Notes: a model not told the origin generated them from the letters alone. A stretch of 64,000 nt of DNA from Salticus scenicus (GCA_963930645.1 OZ005652.1:315933152-315997151); one strand, 5' to 3'. Positions 20,730-31,976 are shown, numbered from the stretch's first letter. Translations and numbers: made by a program.

Positions 20730-23377
20730 ACTATAGACCGTAATAGTACGAAATTCCTTTATGTATGCCGGAAAAGTAGCCACAGTCATTATAAACGCTA
20801 ATAATAAGAATAAACCTAATTAATTATAACTCATTAATTTTTCGAACTAATTTGACATCATTTGGATGATTACAGTACATACTCGGAATTATTTTGTGTG
20901 GTCCCATAAATTATTTAGTCTATACATAAACTTTTTTAAGAGTTAACATGATTTTAAGCAACTTTATAATGTATGTTAACTTTATTAAGTTCAATTCAGC
21001 ATAAACGCATTAAAGTGCGCGCTTAAATTAAAAATTTGTCCATAGGGTCTAATGTTATGAAATTCTTTCGTGTGTCTTTGTAAACGAACCATAAACATTG
21101 TATACATCAGTAAAAACTATTCAGCTTATTTTGCGTTTAAAATTAATAATTGTTCCATATTTAACATCGTTTGGATGACTAAGTGACATTGTCAGAACAC
21201 TTTTGTAAGGTCCTGTACATTAATTAGAAAGCTTAAGAGCACATATTTTCTTCAAACAACATAAGTTTAAGCATCTTACTCACGTGCTCTAATTTCATTT
21301 TCTTCATTGCAAAGTAGTGATATTAAAATGCGTTTAAACGAAAATCACCCCCATACGCCTTAATGTTAAGAATTTTTGCGTGTCCCTGTACACAGTTTAT
21401 AAAAAATATATCAATAAAAATTATACAGCTACTTATATGCAAAGCTGGAACGTGTGCGCCAATTTGCAAGTCAATCGAAGGATTTTTTCGGTCGCTATTG
21501 CGGTACATACAAATTCTTCCCATAGGCCGTAAGGATAAGAAAAATTTTGGCGTGTCCCTGTACACGAACGACAAATGGAATACACACCTAACACTATACA
21601 GCTAATTCCGTTGGGCTCATGAATATGTGTACCAACTTGCAAGTCAATAGCGTTATTTTTGAGACCGCTATCGCGGTACATACAAATTCTTCCCATAGGC
21701 CGTAATGATAAGAAAAACTTTGGCGTGTCCCTGTGTACGAAGTAGAAATGGAATACATACCAAAAACTATACAGCTGATTTCGTGGGGCTCATGAACATG
21801 TGTACCAAATTTCAAGTCAATAGCGTGATTTTTGCGGCCGCTATCGCACGGCAGACAGACAGACGGACCGACGGAACCCAAAATCCTTTTGAGTCTCAAC
21901 AGAGGGCCTCCATTGACGTTTCGGAAAAAATTGGAAGTCAATAGCTTGATTTTTTCGGTGGTTATCGCGGTACATACAGATTCTTCCCATAGGCCGTAAT
22001 GATCGAACTATTTGGCGTGACCCTGTACACGAACTACAAATGGAATGAACACCTAAAACTATACAGCTGATTCCGTTGGGCGCATGAGCATGTGCACTAA
22101 ATTGCAAGTCAATAGCGTGATTTTTGTGGCCGCTATCGCGGTACATACAGATTCCTCCCATAGGCCGTAATGATAAGAAAAACTTTTGCGTGTCCCTGTG
22201 TACGAAGTAGAAATGGAATACATACCAAAAACTATACAGCTGATTTCGTGGGGCTCATGAACATGTGTACCAAATTTCAAGTCAATAGCGTGATTTTTGC
22301 GGCCGCTATCGCACGGCAGACAGACAGACGGACGGACGGACCGACGGAACCCAAAATCCTTTTGAGTCTCAACAGAGGGCCTCCACTGGCGTTTCGGAAA
22401 AAATTGGAAGTCAATAGCTTGATTTTTGCGGTGGTTATCGCGGTACATACAGATTCTTCCCATAGGCCGTAATGATCGAACTATTTGGCGTGACCCTGTA
22501 CACGAACTACAAATGGAATGCACACCTAAAACTATACAGCTGATTCCGTTGGGCGCATGAGCATGTGTACTAAATTGCAAGTCAATAGCGTGATTTTTGT
22601 GGCCGCTATCGCGGTACATACAGATTCCTCCCATAGGCCGTAATGATAAGAAAAACTTTTGCGTGTCCCTGTATACGAAGTAGAAATGGAATACATACCA
22701 AAAACTATACAGCTGATTTCGTGGGGCACATGAACATGTGTACCAAATTGCAAGTCAATAGCGTGATTTTTGTGGCCGCTATCGCGATACATACAAATTC
22801 CTCCCATTGGCCGTGATGATAAGAAAAACTTTTGCGTGTCCCTGTATACGAAGTAGAAATGGAATACATACCAAAAACTATACAGCTGATTTCGTGGGGC
22901 ACATGAACATGTGTACCAAATTGCAAGTCAATAGCGTGATTTTTGTGGCCGCTATCGCGATACATACAAATTCCTCCCATTGGCCGTAATGATAAGAAAA
23001 ACTTTGGCGTGTCCCTGTATACGAAGTAGAAATGGAATACATACTAAAAACTATACAGCTGATTTCGTGGGGCTCATGAACATGTGTACCAAATTGCAAG
23101 TCAATAGCGTGATTTTTGTGGTCGCTATCGCGATACATACAAATTCCTCCCATTGGCCGTAATGATAAGAAAAACTTTTGCGTGTCTCTGTATACGAAGT
23201 AGAAATGGAATACATACCAAAAACTATACAGCTGATTTCGTGGGGCTCATGAACATGTGTACCAAATTTCAAGTCAATAGCGCCATTTTTGCGGCCGCTA
23301 TCGCGCGACAAACAGACAGACAGACACAGCCCAAAACCGTTTTGAGTCTCAACAGAGGGCCTCCACTGACGTTTCGG
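20730..23377. repeat. 173-bp tandem array with (GACR)n modules
   Basis: The unit marker GATAAGAAAAACTTT recurs with exact 173-bp spacing (22648, 22821, 22994, 23167). Older copies lie at 21368, 21537 and 21710, and faint ones from about 20.74 kb. Between 21710 and 22648 the period is about 470 bp, made of two units plus a module containing (GACR)n and GAGTCTCAACAGAGGGCCTC. Three such modules exist (about 21849, 22315, 23306). This fits the central tandem repeats and GTCY microsatellite of DINE-1/HINE elements, in minus orientation. Because 173 is not a multiple of 3, the overlapping open frames here are incidental. Confidence 0.8.
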
Positions 23378-24299
23378 CAATTAGCATTATATGTTAATGA
23401 TGGACTTGTTGCCACGACTCCACAAATAAAGAATAATTTCCTTCAGGAATTGCAGCATGAGTTTAAAGTGACACATAAAGATGCTGAATACTACCTTGGC
23501 TTAGAAATAAAAAAGCTGAAAAATGGTGATATTGCAATCAGTCAGAAAAATTATGCTTACAAGGTTTTGGAAAAGTTCAACATGAAAGATGCCAACCCTG
23601 TTTCTACACCCATGGAAAGAGGCAATCTTTCAATGGAAGATTCTCTAAAAGTTGATTTTAGAGAAAATCCCTTACAGACAGGCTGTTGGAAGCTTGATGT
23701 ACATGGCAGTTGCTACTCGCCCTGATATTGCCTTTGCTGTATCATATTGTTCACAATTTTTAGATAAAGCTAAACAGAGACATTGGTCAATGGTTAAAAG
23801 AATTCTAAAGTACATCAAAGGAACATATAATATAGCATTAATATTCACATCTGGTTTTCAGCCTGGAACCTTGGAGGCATATAGTGATGCAGATTACGCT
23901 AGTGACATAGCAACGAGAAAAAGTGTCTCTGGTATTGTGTTTAAATATAGTGGAGCAGCCATTGGCTGGGCTACTCGTCGACAGCAATGTGTGTCATTAA
24001 GTACCACAGAAGCAGAATATGTAGCTACATGTGAGGCAACTAAAGAAATAGTTTGGTTGACACGTCTCTTTGATGACATTGCCCCACTAGCAACTATACC
24101 TACCCTGAAAGTGGATAATGCAAGTGCAGTTTGTTTGGAGGAAAATCCAGAATTTCACCAACGAATCAAACATATTGACATCAAGTTTCATTTTGTACGT
24201 GAAAAATATTTATCTGGTAAACTCAATATATTGATGGTCAACATCAACCTGCAGATATTTTTACAAAAGCGCTGCCAAAAGCACGTTTTGAACTATTAA
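23378..24299 (+). pseudogene. Copia pol: RT C-half and RNase H
   Basis: The copia pol resumes with LYVNDGLVA, where the family has YVDD: one catalytic aspartate has become asparagine, so this RT would be inactive. EYYLGLEI and KVLEKFNMKDANPVSTPM follow. A one-base disruption lies near 23680. RNase H then reads YSDADYASD and SLSTTEAEYVA, then DNASAVCL and HIDIKFHFVRE. A further frameshift near 24230 precedes the IFTKALPKARFELL equivalent. The sequence stops at TTAA (24296-24299), where a 7.7-kb insert begins. The last 12 codons are found at 31977-32014. Confidence 0.85.
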
Positions 24300-24526
24300 C
24301 CCGTTAGTAGTCGCTAGTTGGTCGATTTGCCGCCCATCCTTCAATTTTGCAAGATTTTTTTATTCAATAGCCACCAAAAATATTTAAAAGTGGTCCTTGA
24401 TATATATAAAACGCGAATAAAATCGAAGAAACGTCGATCACATCACTTCTTAAAATTATTGGTGGCAGTTAAATTAAAAGTGCGCAATCTGTAATGGGTG
24501 GCGTTGTGTATAGGGACTAGTAACGG
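24300..24526. mobile_element. TTAA-flanked MITE (piggyBac-like)
   Basis: It starts CCCGTTAGTAGTCGCTA after TTAA. Near 24510-24526 is the imperfect reverse complement, TAGGGACTAGTAACGG, matching about 15 of 17. The final G and the second TTAA are found 7.4 kb away at 31972-31976, because another element has inserted at this right end. TTAA target duplication with CCC ends is the signature of piggyBac-type elements. The pol frame is exactly restored when one TTAA and the insert are skipped. It is non-coding and about 230 bp. Confidence 0.75.
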
Positions 24527-24771
24527 CCCAAGTAGCACAGGAACGTTCTGTGAACGTCTAATAACGGTTTCAATAGTTCAAACACCGTGTTTCGTGTCAA
24601 AAGAACGTTCTAAAACACGTATAGAAATAGTATTATTTAGAACGTTCTGAAAATGTTTGATTTGTACCATCTATAAAACGTACAATTCTAGTTCTATATA
24701 GAACGTTCAAGTGTGACACCGTCATAACACGTTCTGTAACAGTGTAATTATAACGAATATGACAAAATGAC

Positions 24772-26215
24772 TTTTTAGTACTATTGGTAGGGAAAATAGG
24801 TTAATCATGAAAATTTTTGACTTCAGTTTTTGATTTTTTTACACGTTTTGTGGCGTGAGGAATCCGGAAGCCAAAAGGTTGGTATGGTATCTGTTAATGT
24901 GTATCGGCTTCGGCACCTATTAGTGCGATAGCCCGTTAGTTCATGTACACGATATCTCAAGAACAAATGATTTCAGAGAGATCGGACCAGTTTTAAAATA
25001 TCACTTATGATATTGATAAGAATCTTACTAAGAGATTTGCAACATTCTAATTTAAAAACTTCGTAAGTTATTCGAAATTTATAATTTTTAGCATGATAGA
25101 GAATAGAACATTTTTTACATTTTCAGTTTAACGTTTTGTTAGCACGTCAGTAAAGAATGCTTCTCAATAATCAGTAGCGGTGAGGTGAAAAAAAATTACA
25201 AAATTTTAAACTCATGGAAAAATTTTGTGGATTTTGTATTTCAGGAATCAATGTATGGAATTCAACCAAACTTGTTACAATATTAGATCTTGCCCTAAAT
25301 TGGAGCTTATTTGAATTTCATTTGGGATATATCGTCCGATAGATTGCGGTGCTATGCAATGAAACCCTCCATTTATGGGACGGCTATATCTCAGCTTCTA
25401 TAGCGTACAAATGCATTAAACTTGATATATTGGTATATATCATCATAACCTCTGCTAATACAATTTGGATGTATACATTGTCCAACAGGTGGCGTTGCTA
25501 ATCTGCAATTTAATCATTTTAACGGAAAGGCAATATTTTAACTCTTGTGATTTAACAATAAATTTTGTGATACACTGAAGTTATAAGTGAAATCGATTTT
25601 ATGTAAAGCTTTCATGGTCCATTTTGGATGCACATCGGCCAACAGGTGGCGGGGCTATGTTGCAATTTAATCTCATAACGGAAACGGAAAATCTCAACTT
25701 CTGTGATTTATAAATATTGTAAATTTGGTAAGTGAAATTAATATTACGTAAAACTCTACAGATTGCCTTTGGGTGCATATCGGACGATAGGTGGCACTGC
25801 CACGTTCCAAAATTTTCCATTCACAGAAAGGCTATCTATCAGCTTCTGTAATACATATACTCACCAAACCTTCTGCGTGACATACATTTGATATATATTA
25901 TTGATTCAATTTGGATGTATAACGAGTAATAGTCAAACAGTTTTTTTTTATATTATTATTATTCATAGGACATTGTTTTTTCCCCTAAGAATAAGTATAC
26001 ATCATCCCTGGGGGATGGGGGAGGGATGGATAAAAATTATCACTATGATTATCTTTCAAAAGAATTCGATATCACCCTTAAAACGAATAATTGAAACATC
26101 GTTTTCTGATGATTTAAAACAAATTTACTGTTTTTTTTTTTTTTTTTTCATTTGTAATAATAATAATAATAAACCCTTAGAAAAATACATTTTCTAAGAT
26201 CTTCTATATATCATA
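24772..26215 (+). mobile_element. DINE-1/HINE-like element, copy c (diffuse ends)
   Basis: The 5' block has TTTACACGTTTTGTGGC as in other copies. Four or five units of about 140-157 bp follow (25330-25910), each with a core like CAACAGGTGGCG preceded by TTTGGATG and CATATCGG. Then comes the CCCTGGGGGATGGGGGAGGG block and the stretch CTTTCAAAAGAATTCG to GATTTAAAACAAA shared with copies a, d and e. The ends are not sharply defined. Confidence 0.5.
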
Positions 26216-27257
26216 AAAATGATTGTCTTCTGTCATAAAAATCTATGCATTCCCCAGACCCAGAGTTTAGATACAAAAAGCTAATCACGGATGTTATTGA
26301 ATAAGTAATATAGTGCTTTACGCGAGTTTCAAAGAAAATCACGGGAAAACTCCGAAAACCTAAGTCGACGAGCGTGACCAGGAATCGAAACCAACACTTC
26401 CCGTCTGTAAGGTTCGAGAGTAGAACCTCGCGGTCTCTAATACTCATCGGGAAGTTACAGAAATGAGTTTTTTTCTTCTTTTCTTTAAGTTATGATTCTA
26501 TTTAAGTTTAAATGTCACTGATAAATTATCAATATTGATCATGTTGTTAAATCATTACTCTGTTTGATTGGTCTTATTTTATTTTATTTATTTTCACTGA
26601 ATATTTTGTTCAATACTGAAATATACACTAAAACAAAATATACTTTTCCGTTTAATTCGAGATTTTAAAATGGAAAAATAAAGTGATCTCATAAGTTTTT
26701 AAAATACTTTATAAAAATTTAAATAATTGTTTAACTCCACTAAATTTTTCCTTAAAATATTGACTATATGTTTTCTACAGCTATAAATGCTTAATAAATT
26801 TCTGTTTCAAATGTTGAACTTTCAAACATGATTATCGCGGATGCAAGAAGGAAGAGCAGATGATAACATCGACATCTGTGGATTGCATTTATTTAATTTT
26901 CGCTGACCGTGCAACTGCAAAGTCCAACGGAAACGCCAGGCGCCGGCGCCAGGTCTTGGGAAAGTCGTGTCGTTATGTGAGGCGGTAATTTTAAAACATG
27001 TCATCTGATTTGTTCAGTTTTAGCGTTATAAAGACTAGGATAAGCTTTAGAAAAGGTAAAAATGTAATATTTTTAACCTTTAATATTCTCTATGTTCTAT
27101 TTATTAAAGTCTTATTTTAATATCAATTAAACAATCATTTTCATATCTGCGTAAGTTCTTAAGCCTAACTTTTGATACTTGAAAGCAGCGTTGAATCGCA
27201 AAAAAAAACTGCTCCTGTTACAGACAACCGCTTAGAAATTATGGATTCATTTTATTA
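26216..27257. other. Non-coding, with tRNA-like SINE head
   Basis: 26372-26452 read on the minus strand has A-box-like GAGTATTAGAGACCGCGAGG and B-box GGTTTCGATTCCTGG, spaced as in a long-variable-arm tRNA. It continues beyond the tRNA part, so it is probably a tRNA-derived SINE. 26890-26980 is notably GC-rich (CCAGGCGCCGGCGCC) for this region, of unknown nature. The rest is AT-rich without a gene. Confidence 0.45.
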
Positions 27258-27728
27258 GGCGAGTCGTATTAATCCTGGACGATAGGACCCATGCCCCAAC
27301 CCGCCCGGTTCCCGCTGTTCAATGTGTTTTTCTAGTCAACTTTGTCCCCTTATTACTTCCGGTGTGAATTTTTTTTTTTTTTAACACACTTGACATTGTG
27401 AGTTTTTTTGCTTTTCTTTCCATGCTATTCCTATGGGGTTTTTAGCCTTTTTCCCCTCTTTTTTTACATTCTAAAGTGGCGGGTCTAGGCGAGTCGTGTT
27501 AATCCTGGACGATAGGACCCATGCCCCATCCCGCCCGGTTCCCGCTGTTCAATGTATTTTTCTAGTCAACTTTGTCCTCTTATTACTTCCGGTGTGAATT
27601 TTTTTTTTTTTTTTTTTTTTTTTTAACACACTTGACATTGTGAGTTTTTTTGCTTTTGTTCCCATGCTATTCCTATGGGGTTTTTAGCCTTTTTTCTCCC
27701 TCTTTTCCTACATTCTAAAGTGGCGGTG

Positions 27729-27770
<42 letters not shown>

Positions 27771-27867
27771 CACTTGACATTGTGAGTTTTTTTGCTTTTC
27801 TTTCCATGCTATTCCTATGGGGTTTTTAGCCTTTTTCCCCTCTTTTTCTACATTCTAAAGTGGCGGC
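27258..27867. repeat. 230-bp tandem repeat, 2.6 copies
   Basis: GGCGAGTCG starts units at 27258 and 27488, exactly 230 bp apart, and a partial third unit begins near 27725. Units share ATCCTGGACGATAGGACCC, CGCCCGGTTCCCGCTG and CACTTGACATTGTGAG. They differ mainly in the length of an internal T run (12, 24 and about 34). A diverged relative lies at about 35505-35682. Confidence 0.85.
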
Positions 27868-28891
27868 TTCTGAGATGGAATTTGTTAAAATAACTATTTT
27901 TCGTTATTATAATTCTGAATGAAGTATGAAGAAGTCACAAAGACTTTACAAGATAAGAGCTAATTTTAAGTGAATGCCCTTCCGACTGGTCATTGTGTAT
28001 TTTAAAATGCTAGTTGGAAGGGTGTTTCCTTGAAGAAAATTCTTATGAAAATTCAGAAGGTTCGTAATTCTTTTTTCTTTTCTTTTTAAATTCTGAAGTA
28101 TTTATTTAATGTTTATATGATAATATATATACAATCTAGGTTATGCAAATTGCACATTTTTAAAATAATATCCTAAGTTTCACCGACTTACAATTTTAAA
28201 TATCTCTTTACTGTTATTTATTTAAAAAAAATATATGAAATTGTTTAACTGCATAATAAAACAAAGATTCAATTCAATTTTATTCCCTATCTTTATAAAA
28301 AAAAAAGATATTCTGCTTTAAAAAAAAAAGGACGATTTACTATATTATTTATTAATACTAATAATATTTACATTTATCAATTATTTAATATGCCATGATA
28401 GCATAATTACATCAAATGAGGTAAAAATTGCGTTGACTCAATTTAAAGAAATTTAAACATTTAAAGAATACCAATTACATTGCCATGTGGAATAAATTTA
28501 AATACCTGCAAGCATCATTTTTGTAAACTGCTGCTGTAAACTGAAAATATTTATACACACATGCACTGAAATTTAAAAATTTGAAGTATGTTAAATATTT
28601 TAGAAAAATATTTTGATTAAAAATACATATATGTATTTAAGTATTTGGAAATTTTTAAAATTTCCTCCTTCTAACTAATTTTTAATTTTTTGTTTCAATT
28701 TCTTATTATTATAAATTAACAATATATTCTAAACTCAATTATATATTATTTTAGCGGTGTATTGGTACATTCATTTTTGAAATTATTTTTTATGTTGGAA
28801 TATTAAAACTTTCTATGAACTTCAGCATTCAAATATATTTATAAACTATCCATGGACTTACAAAGTAGTACCCAGAAATGTTTAGAATATA
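27868..28891. other. AT-rich non-coding stretch
   Basis: Nothing recognisable. A small inverted pair (GAATGCCCTTCCGACTGGTC near 27972 and TTGGAAGGGTGTTTCC near 28014) is visible. Confidence 0.5.
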
Positions 28892-29571
28892 CAGGGTGCA
28901 AAGTCGAGAGCAGGCCTTTATTTGCGCGACAATTGATCTCAGAAGTCCTCCAATTACAAAATGTATTTAAAAAGAAATGTAAGCATTCATTATACGACAT
29001 GTTTAAATTTAAAAAATCAATTTATTAAAAATCACAAAAATTGATAATTTTTATACAGTTTTCAGGGCGCTAATAGTAAAAGTTGACTTTCAACTTAAAA
29101 AACATAACACGAAAGTTTCACTTTTGTGCGCCCAAAATTGTCTGAGATAGTTAGTTTCAAAATTTAGGATTATTTCGCATTTTCTCGGTCTTTATTAAAA
29201 AGTCAATGAAAAATTCTTTAATAAAGCCCGGGAAAAAGCAAACAATTTCCAAATAGGATTTTTAAACCGATCCCTTATTGAAGGCCGAAATATGTTAGAA
29301 AATCTAAACTTTAAATATCTTGTTCCATTTTGGGAGAATATAAATGAAACTTCTTGTTAGGATGAGTGTCAATTTTTCTAAATATCACTATAGGGATCTG
29401 GGACTGTACAAAAATTTAATTTTTGTAATTTTGAAAAAAAAGATATTTTAAATTTAAACATGTCATACCGCAAATGCTCATATTTTTTAAAACATTTTGT
29501 AACTGAAACTATATGTTTGCGACCAATAGTTGCGGAGATAAAGACATTCTCGTGACTATCTTAGCACCCTG
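28892..29571. mobile_element. 680-bp TA-flanked fold-back element
   Basis: CAGGGTGCAAAGTCGAGAGC at the left and, inverted, CAGGGTGCTAAGATAGTCAC at the right are flanked by TA on both sides. The inverted similarity extends about 120 bp inward on both arms, to ACATGTTTAAATTTAAAA. A TA duplication suggests a Tc1/mariner-type or related non-autonomous transposon. There is no transposase. Confidence 0.7.
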
Positions 29572-30486
29572 TATTTAAAAAAAAATAATATATATATGTA
29601 TAAATGAATTTTTAATCGTAGTTAAAACCAGGCAACCGGTATAAGATCTCTGAAACCACATAGAACAATGAGAAGGAAATTACAACAAATTTAAATAACC
29701 TGTGGAGACTGATTGTGATTTATTGAAACATTTATTTTTTGTTTAGTGATTTTTATTTTATTTAACTTCAATCTAATCATACATTTATTCCTAGATTATT
29801 CGTTGCAATTTTAATAATTTTTCCGGTGCGTAAAAACGACATGAAACTCAAATCAAAAGATATAAACAAGCAACGAGAGAGAAAAAAAAAAAACAGCATT
29901 TAAAAAAAAAAAAAAAAAAAAAAAAAACTCGTCAGTGGTGACCTTTTTCACCATTGAGCACCAATGTACGATTTCGTTCGTTAGCAGCTATAATAGCAAA
30001 TTGCCAGCGGACACCAAATCGTACAAGAAATTAATTGAAGTTAAAAATGAAGAATAGGTGCAGAATAACCAGAGGTGCAGAATATGTCCAAATGCCCGAA
30101 CGAGGTTCGGGGGGAAATTTTGAATATTTTTTTTAAGAGAAAATAAAAATGTGAATCAAAATTAACAATTTGCTACTTTGAAGTGCTTATACACTAACAG
30201 CGATATTTTTATGTTACACTGTATATTTATTCTCTTAAAGATTTATTACATAGAACAAATGACTTTGTATAGCAAGGTAGATTTTTGCATTATTGAGGGA
30301 AATTTATACTGTGTTTGGGGGAAATTTCCGAGGTTTGAACATTTTCTGCATCCCTGGAATAAACTATTTATTCAAGAAATCAGAAAATCAAACAGAAAAC
30401 AACTATAAAAAACAAACATTACTCACAGGATGATGCATTCGGAATCCCAAGGATTAAAACAAGCAAAATAATTCAAGAGTTTAGTT
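29572..30486. other. Non-coding stretch
   Basis: There is no gene with support. A runs lie at 29902-29926. The 76-codon frame at 30178-30408 matches nothing I recognise. Confidence 0.5.
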
Positions 30487-30794
30487 GTACATAGCAGATA
30501 AAGAATGATACAACACAGCAACAGGGATATGAATTACTTTTTTTAAAATTCAAATAATGTTTGTGAAATTTTAACATACTTAATTTCAACGTATATGCAT
30601 AAGAAACTCCATATTCTACGACAGTAATTCCCAAAAATTGTCATAACATCTCTATATCCCTTAAAAAGTTCCTTAAATTTTTGCATTTAAAAAAAAAAAA
30701 ATATTTTTTTCCCCTAATCTGAAGATAATGGCGTTATAGTATTAATTACGAAACTTTAATAAACACCATAAAAGGCAAGAACTCGCAGCTGCTA

Positions 30795-30837
<43 letters not shown>

Positions 30838-31264
30838 GGCAACGCATTCAACACACTCAACGTGTTTATGCGCTTACATTGTTCGCCTGATGAAGTTTTG
30901 TGTCTTCTTTTAACCCGAAACAATTGTTTCGAGTTCTTACATTTTATGGTGTTTATTCAAAGTTTTGTAATTAATACTATAACTTCATTATCTTCAGATC
31001 ACGGTAAAAAAAGAAATGAAAAAAAAAAAAAAAAAAAAAAAAATGAAAAAATTTAAGAATTTTTTTAAGGGATAAAGAGACGCAATGGCACTTTCTTCGG
31101 AAAACTGTCACAGAATATAGAATTTTTGATGCATATACGTTGAAATAAAGGAATAGTAAGTATGTTAAAATTTCTCAAACATTATTTGAATAATAATAAA
31201 AAAAAAAAAAAGTAGTTTATATTCCTGTTTATATGTTGCATCATTATTCGTCATCAGCTATGTA
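30487..31264. repeat. Palindrome 2 with PLE tails inside
   Basis: The left side from GTACATAGCAGATAAAGAAT (30487) is mirrored, imperfectly, to the right ending TCATCAGCTATGTAC (31264). Matching pieces include TTTAACATACTTAATTTCAA with its mirror, TATCCCTTAAAAAGTTCC with its mirror, and ATCTGAAGATAATG. The inner arms are PLE 3' tails (30748-30795 inverted and 30837-30977 direct), separated by a 41-base A run. Most of the palindrome is therefore non-PLE flank, as in the 5-kb palindrome but with longer flank symmetry. Confidence 0.75.
30883..30932 (+). ncRNA. Degenerate hammerhead-like motif
   Basis: TCGC-CTGATGA is followed, after a weak stem II region, by CCCGAAACAATTGTTTCGAG. The stem I partner reads TCGA instead of GCGA, losing one pair, and stem II pairing is poor, so it is probably inactive. 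Confidence 0.5.
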
Positions 31265-31350
31265 CTTTTTAATAAAAAAACACCACAAAACTAGCGTTGT
31301 AAAAATTATTACTTGCAAACTTTGAATAAACACCATAAAATGCAATAAAC

Positions 31351-31401
31351 TCACAACAATTGTTTCGGGTCGAAAAAACACACGACCCCTTCATCAGGCG
31401 A
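31351..31401 (-). ncRNA. Hammerhead-like motif, palindrome 3 left
   Basis: On the minus strand: TCGC, CTGATGA, a stronger stem II (GGGTCG with CGACCC), GAA, ACAATTGT, T, then GTGA. Stem I has a G-T wobble. Stem II is longer here than in the full-length copies. Confidence 0.6.
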
Positions 31402-31486
31402 ATAAAGTAAGCACGAGTGCTGCAGTCAAAGCGGCAACGCAATTGGTGCGTTGCCGCTTTGACTCCAACACTCGTGCTTACTTTAT

Positions 31487-31537
31487 TCGCCTGATGAAGG
31501 GGTCGTGTGTTTTTTCGACCCGAAACAATTGTTGCGA
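31487..31537 (+). ncRNA. Hammerhead-like motif, palindrome 3 right
   Basis: TCGC is at 31487-31490 and CTGATGA at 31491-31497. Stem II is formed by GGGTCG and CGACCC, with GAA at 31522-31524, ACAATTGT at 31525-31532, cleavage base T at 31533 and GCGA at 31534-31537. This is the best-paired example in the window. Confidence 0.68.
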
Positions 31538-31976
31538 GTTTATTGCATTTTATGGTGTTTATTCAAAGTTTGTAAGTAATAATATGTACTTTTTACATTT
31601 AAACGCCCGTACTGTGGTGTTTTTTTTTTTTTTTTTTTTTATAATGAAGTCACAGTTTATTTTTTTCTACACTATTTTAGAACGTTTACAGTACGTTTTC
31701 TAGAACGTTCTGAAAATGTGTATAACGTTTTGAAAACGTTCTAGAAACGTTTAGAACGTTCTGAGACCGTATACGTAGAACGTTCTCAGAACGTTTCTAT
31801 AACACCGATGGTGATAGTTACACGTTCATTGAACGTTCTCTGAACCGTACTATTGTACTGATTCAAGATGGACAAATAGACGTCTATAACACGTTCAAAG
31901 TGAACGTTCTTAGAACGTGTTTGTAGAACAATTTTTGAACGTTCAGAGAACGTTTCGGTGCTGCTTGGGGGGTTAA

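Larger units (their letters stand above)
19682..23377. mobile_element. 3.7-kb insert splitting copia RT
   Basis: The copia RT reads up to about 19680 and resumes at about 23378, just before its catalytic motif. The insert holds, in order, a CCGCCCCCCTCAACCCCCC block (also near 7840 and 51610), an LTR-like stretch with a TATA box, about 600 bp of AT-rich sequence, and a tandem array (20.7-23.4 kb). Boundaries are approximate and no clean target duplication was found, so it may be two or more nested insertions. Confidence 0.6.
31276..31640. repeat. Palindrome 3: two PLE tails head to head
   Basis: A minus-oriented PLE tail (31313-31440) and a plus-oriented tail (31446-31580) meet with only about 6 bp between GCAACGC and GCGTTGCC. 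Both are truncated at the same base of the tail. Outside them ACCACA with an A run on the left mirrors TGTGGTGT with a T run on the right. Each arm holds a hammerhead-like motif. Confidence 0.85.
24527..31969. mobile_element. 7.4-kb insert with GAACGTTC-rich ends
   Basis: The termini are CCCAAGTAGCAC at 24527 and GTGCTGCTTGGG ending at 31969, a 12-bp inverted pair with one mismatch. Both ends (24540-24740 and 31680-31960) are crowded with the palindromic word GAACGTTC and variants, a likely subterminal binding array. Flanking GG on both sides could be a short target duplication. No transposase is recognised. The interior is filled by other repeats, including a DINE-like element, a fold-back element and two PLE palindromes. 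It may be one large element or two ends of a composite. Confidence 0.55.

Noticed and set aside
21323..23380. Overlapping open frames of 80-190 codons on both strands
   Set aside because: They are translations of the 173-bp tandem array. The unit length is not a multiple of 3, so the frame shifts each unit, and the shared peptides (CMYRDSGHKNHAIDL and the like) only reflect repetition.
26822..27004. 60-codon GC-richer minus-strand frame
   Set aside because: No splice context, homology or neighbouring exon. The GC content alone is not enough.
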